Below are positions 63,492 through 64,000 of a DNA stretch of 64,000 bases, piece by piece; the first letter of the stretch is position 1; each line of letters opens with the position of its first letter. The stretch spans positions 1 to 64,000 of the forward strand of contig NZ_MLFP01000003.1 in NCBI RefSeq assembly GCF_002095465.1, read 5' to 3'. This DNA comes from Pantoea rodasii. Its GTDB lineage: Bacteria; Pseudomonadota; Gammaproteobacteria; Enterobacterales; Enterobacteriaceae. The position numbers were made by a program, and so were the translations under genes. Under the pieces are notes generated by a model. It saw only the letters and a list, made by a program, of their open reading frames with translations, was not told where the DNA came from and did not search any database.

Positions 63492-64000
63492 TGATGCGCA
63501 AACCATTGTTGCGCCTTGCCGCTGCCAGTCTGCTACTGGCCGGTGCTGTGCAGGCGCAGGAGGCCTCGCCGGATCTGGTCAAGCGGGGTGAATATCTGGC
63601 CACCGCCGGGGACTGTTCGGCCTGTCATCGCGATCCGCACAGCGGCAAACCTTTCTCGGGCGGTTACGCGATTCAGTCACCGATGGGGATGATTTATGGA
63701 TCCAACATCACGCCATCGAAAACCGCCGGGATTGGCAACTATAGCCTGGCGGATTTCACCGATGTGATGCGTAAAGGCAAAGCGCCGGGCAATCATTACC
63801 TCTATCCCGCGATGCCTTACACCTCATTTGCCGGGCTGTCAGACGAAGATATCCACGCGCTTTATTCGTATCTGATGCTCGGCGTGCCAGCCGACGATCA
63901 TCCGGCCCCCGCAACCGATCTGCCGTTCCCGTTCTCTTTCCGTCCGGTGATGGCGATGTGGAATTTGTTGTTCCTCGATAGCAAGGCGGTGCCAGGCAGC
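63491..64000 (+). CDS. Cytochrome c subunit of sugar dehydrogenase (partial, runs off window)
   Basis: Open frame of 170 codons from ATG 63491 to the window end, beginning with a signal peptide (MMRKPLLRLAAASLLLAGAVQAQ). It contains one heme c motif, CSACH (about residues 42-46), in YLATAGDCSACHRDPHSGKPFSGGYAI, and methionine/proline context of the family (GKAPGNHYLYPAMPYTSFAGLSDED). Full-length homologues are three-heme cytochromes of about 420-450 residues that pass electrons from the FAD subunit to ubiquinone, so two further hemes should lie beyond the window. Confidence 0.9.
   Translation, partial: MMRKPLLRLAAASLLLAGAVQAQEASPDLVKRGEYLATAGDCSACHRDPHSGKPFSGGYAIQSPMGMIYGSNITPSKTAGIGNYSLADFTDVMRKGKAPGNHYLYPAMPYTSFAGLSDEDIHALYSYLMLGVPADDHPAPATDLPFPFSFRPVMAMWNLLFLDSKAVPGS

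Overview
The window looks like a member of the Enterobacterales, most probably Erwiniaceae (Pantoea-like). The sequence has moderate-to-high GC, encodes clear enterobacterial orthologues (FhuE, FetAB, YebG behind a near-perfect LexA box, an H-NS-type protein), and carries periplasmic sugar-oxidation genes (membrane PQQ glucose dehydrogenase, three-subunit flavoprotein dehydrogenase) typical of Pantoea, Tatumella and Erwinia. No rRNA, tRNA, replication, integrase or transposase gene was seen, so chromosome versus megaplasmid cannot be decided. Most of the window is accessory metabolism.

Layout. 0-5 kb: a structured repeat, an H-NS paralogue, a CitMHS citrate carrier, a royal-jelly-family periplasmic protein and a LysR regulator. 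5-7.2 kb: fhuE. 7.3-16.3 kb: a NicO nickel/cobalt carrier and a sulfur-scavenging locus (luciferase-like monooxygenase, SfnB-type flavoprotein, two related substrate-binding proteins, permease, cysteine synthase, ATPase), ending in a LysR gene stump next to a second copy of the structured repeat. 17-27.7 kb: metal transport (Fbp/Afu-like ABC importer, FecB-like binding protein with TonB receptor, RpiR regulator with FetAB). 27.7-36.1 kb: an oligopeptide-type ABC importer with a luciferase-like monooxygenase, a CMD/peroxidase fusion, a fragment of an M20 amidohydrolase and a VOC protein. 36.4-40 kb: two aldo/keto reductases, LysR and a cupin. 40.4-48 kb: an eight-gene operon matching in content the Bacillus yxe/ytm S-substituted-cysteine salvage operons. 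48.4-53.8 kb: a coiled-coil membrane protein, an EAL phosphodiesterase, a translationally coupled HAM1-SIR2 pair, SOS-controlled yebG, a striking palindromic intergenic region, a HAD phosphatase and a tiny membrane protein. 54-64 kb: gcd, a hydroxyacid dehydrogenase/RraA-like/MFS catabolic operon, and doxX-hbpS-flavoprotein dehydrogenase genes running off the right end.

Functionally, the cell appears equipped to scavenge organosulfur (four luciferase-like monooxygenases in three loci, N-acetyl deacylase, acetyltransferase, cysteine synthase), iron (two TonB receptors, two ABC binding proteins) and to oxidise sugars in the periplasm. The least explained items are the HAM1-SIR2 pair, which resembles a nucleotide/NAD-directed conflict module, and the structured repeat, whose two copies keep the same hairpins by compensatory changes.

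A technical caution: ten genes or gene joints carry a one-base deletion, mostly in a short homopolymer, and in every case adding one base restores the family sequence. This points to uncorrected long-read errors rather than ten independent pseudogenes. These genes are annotated across the frameshift.
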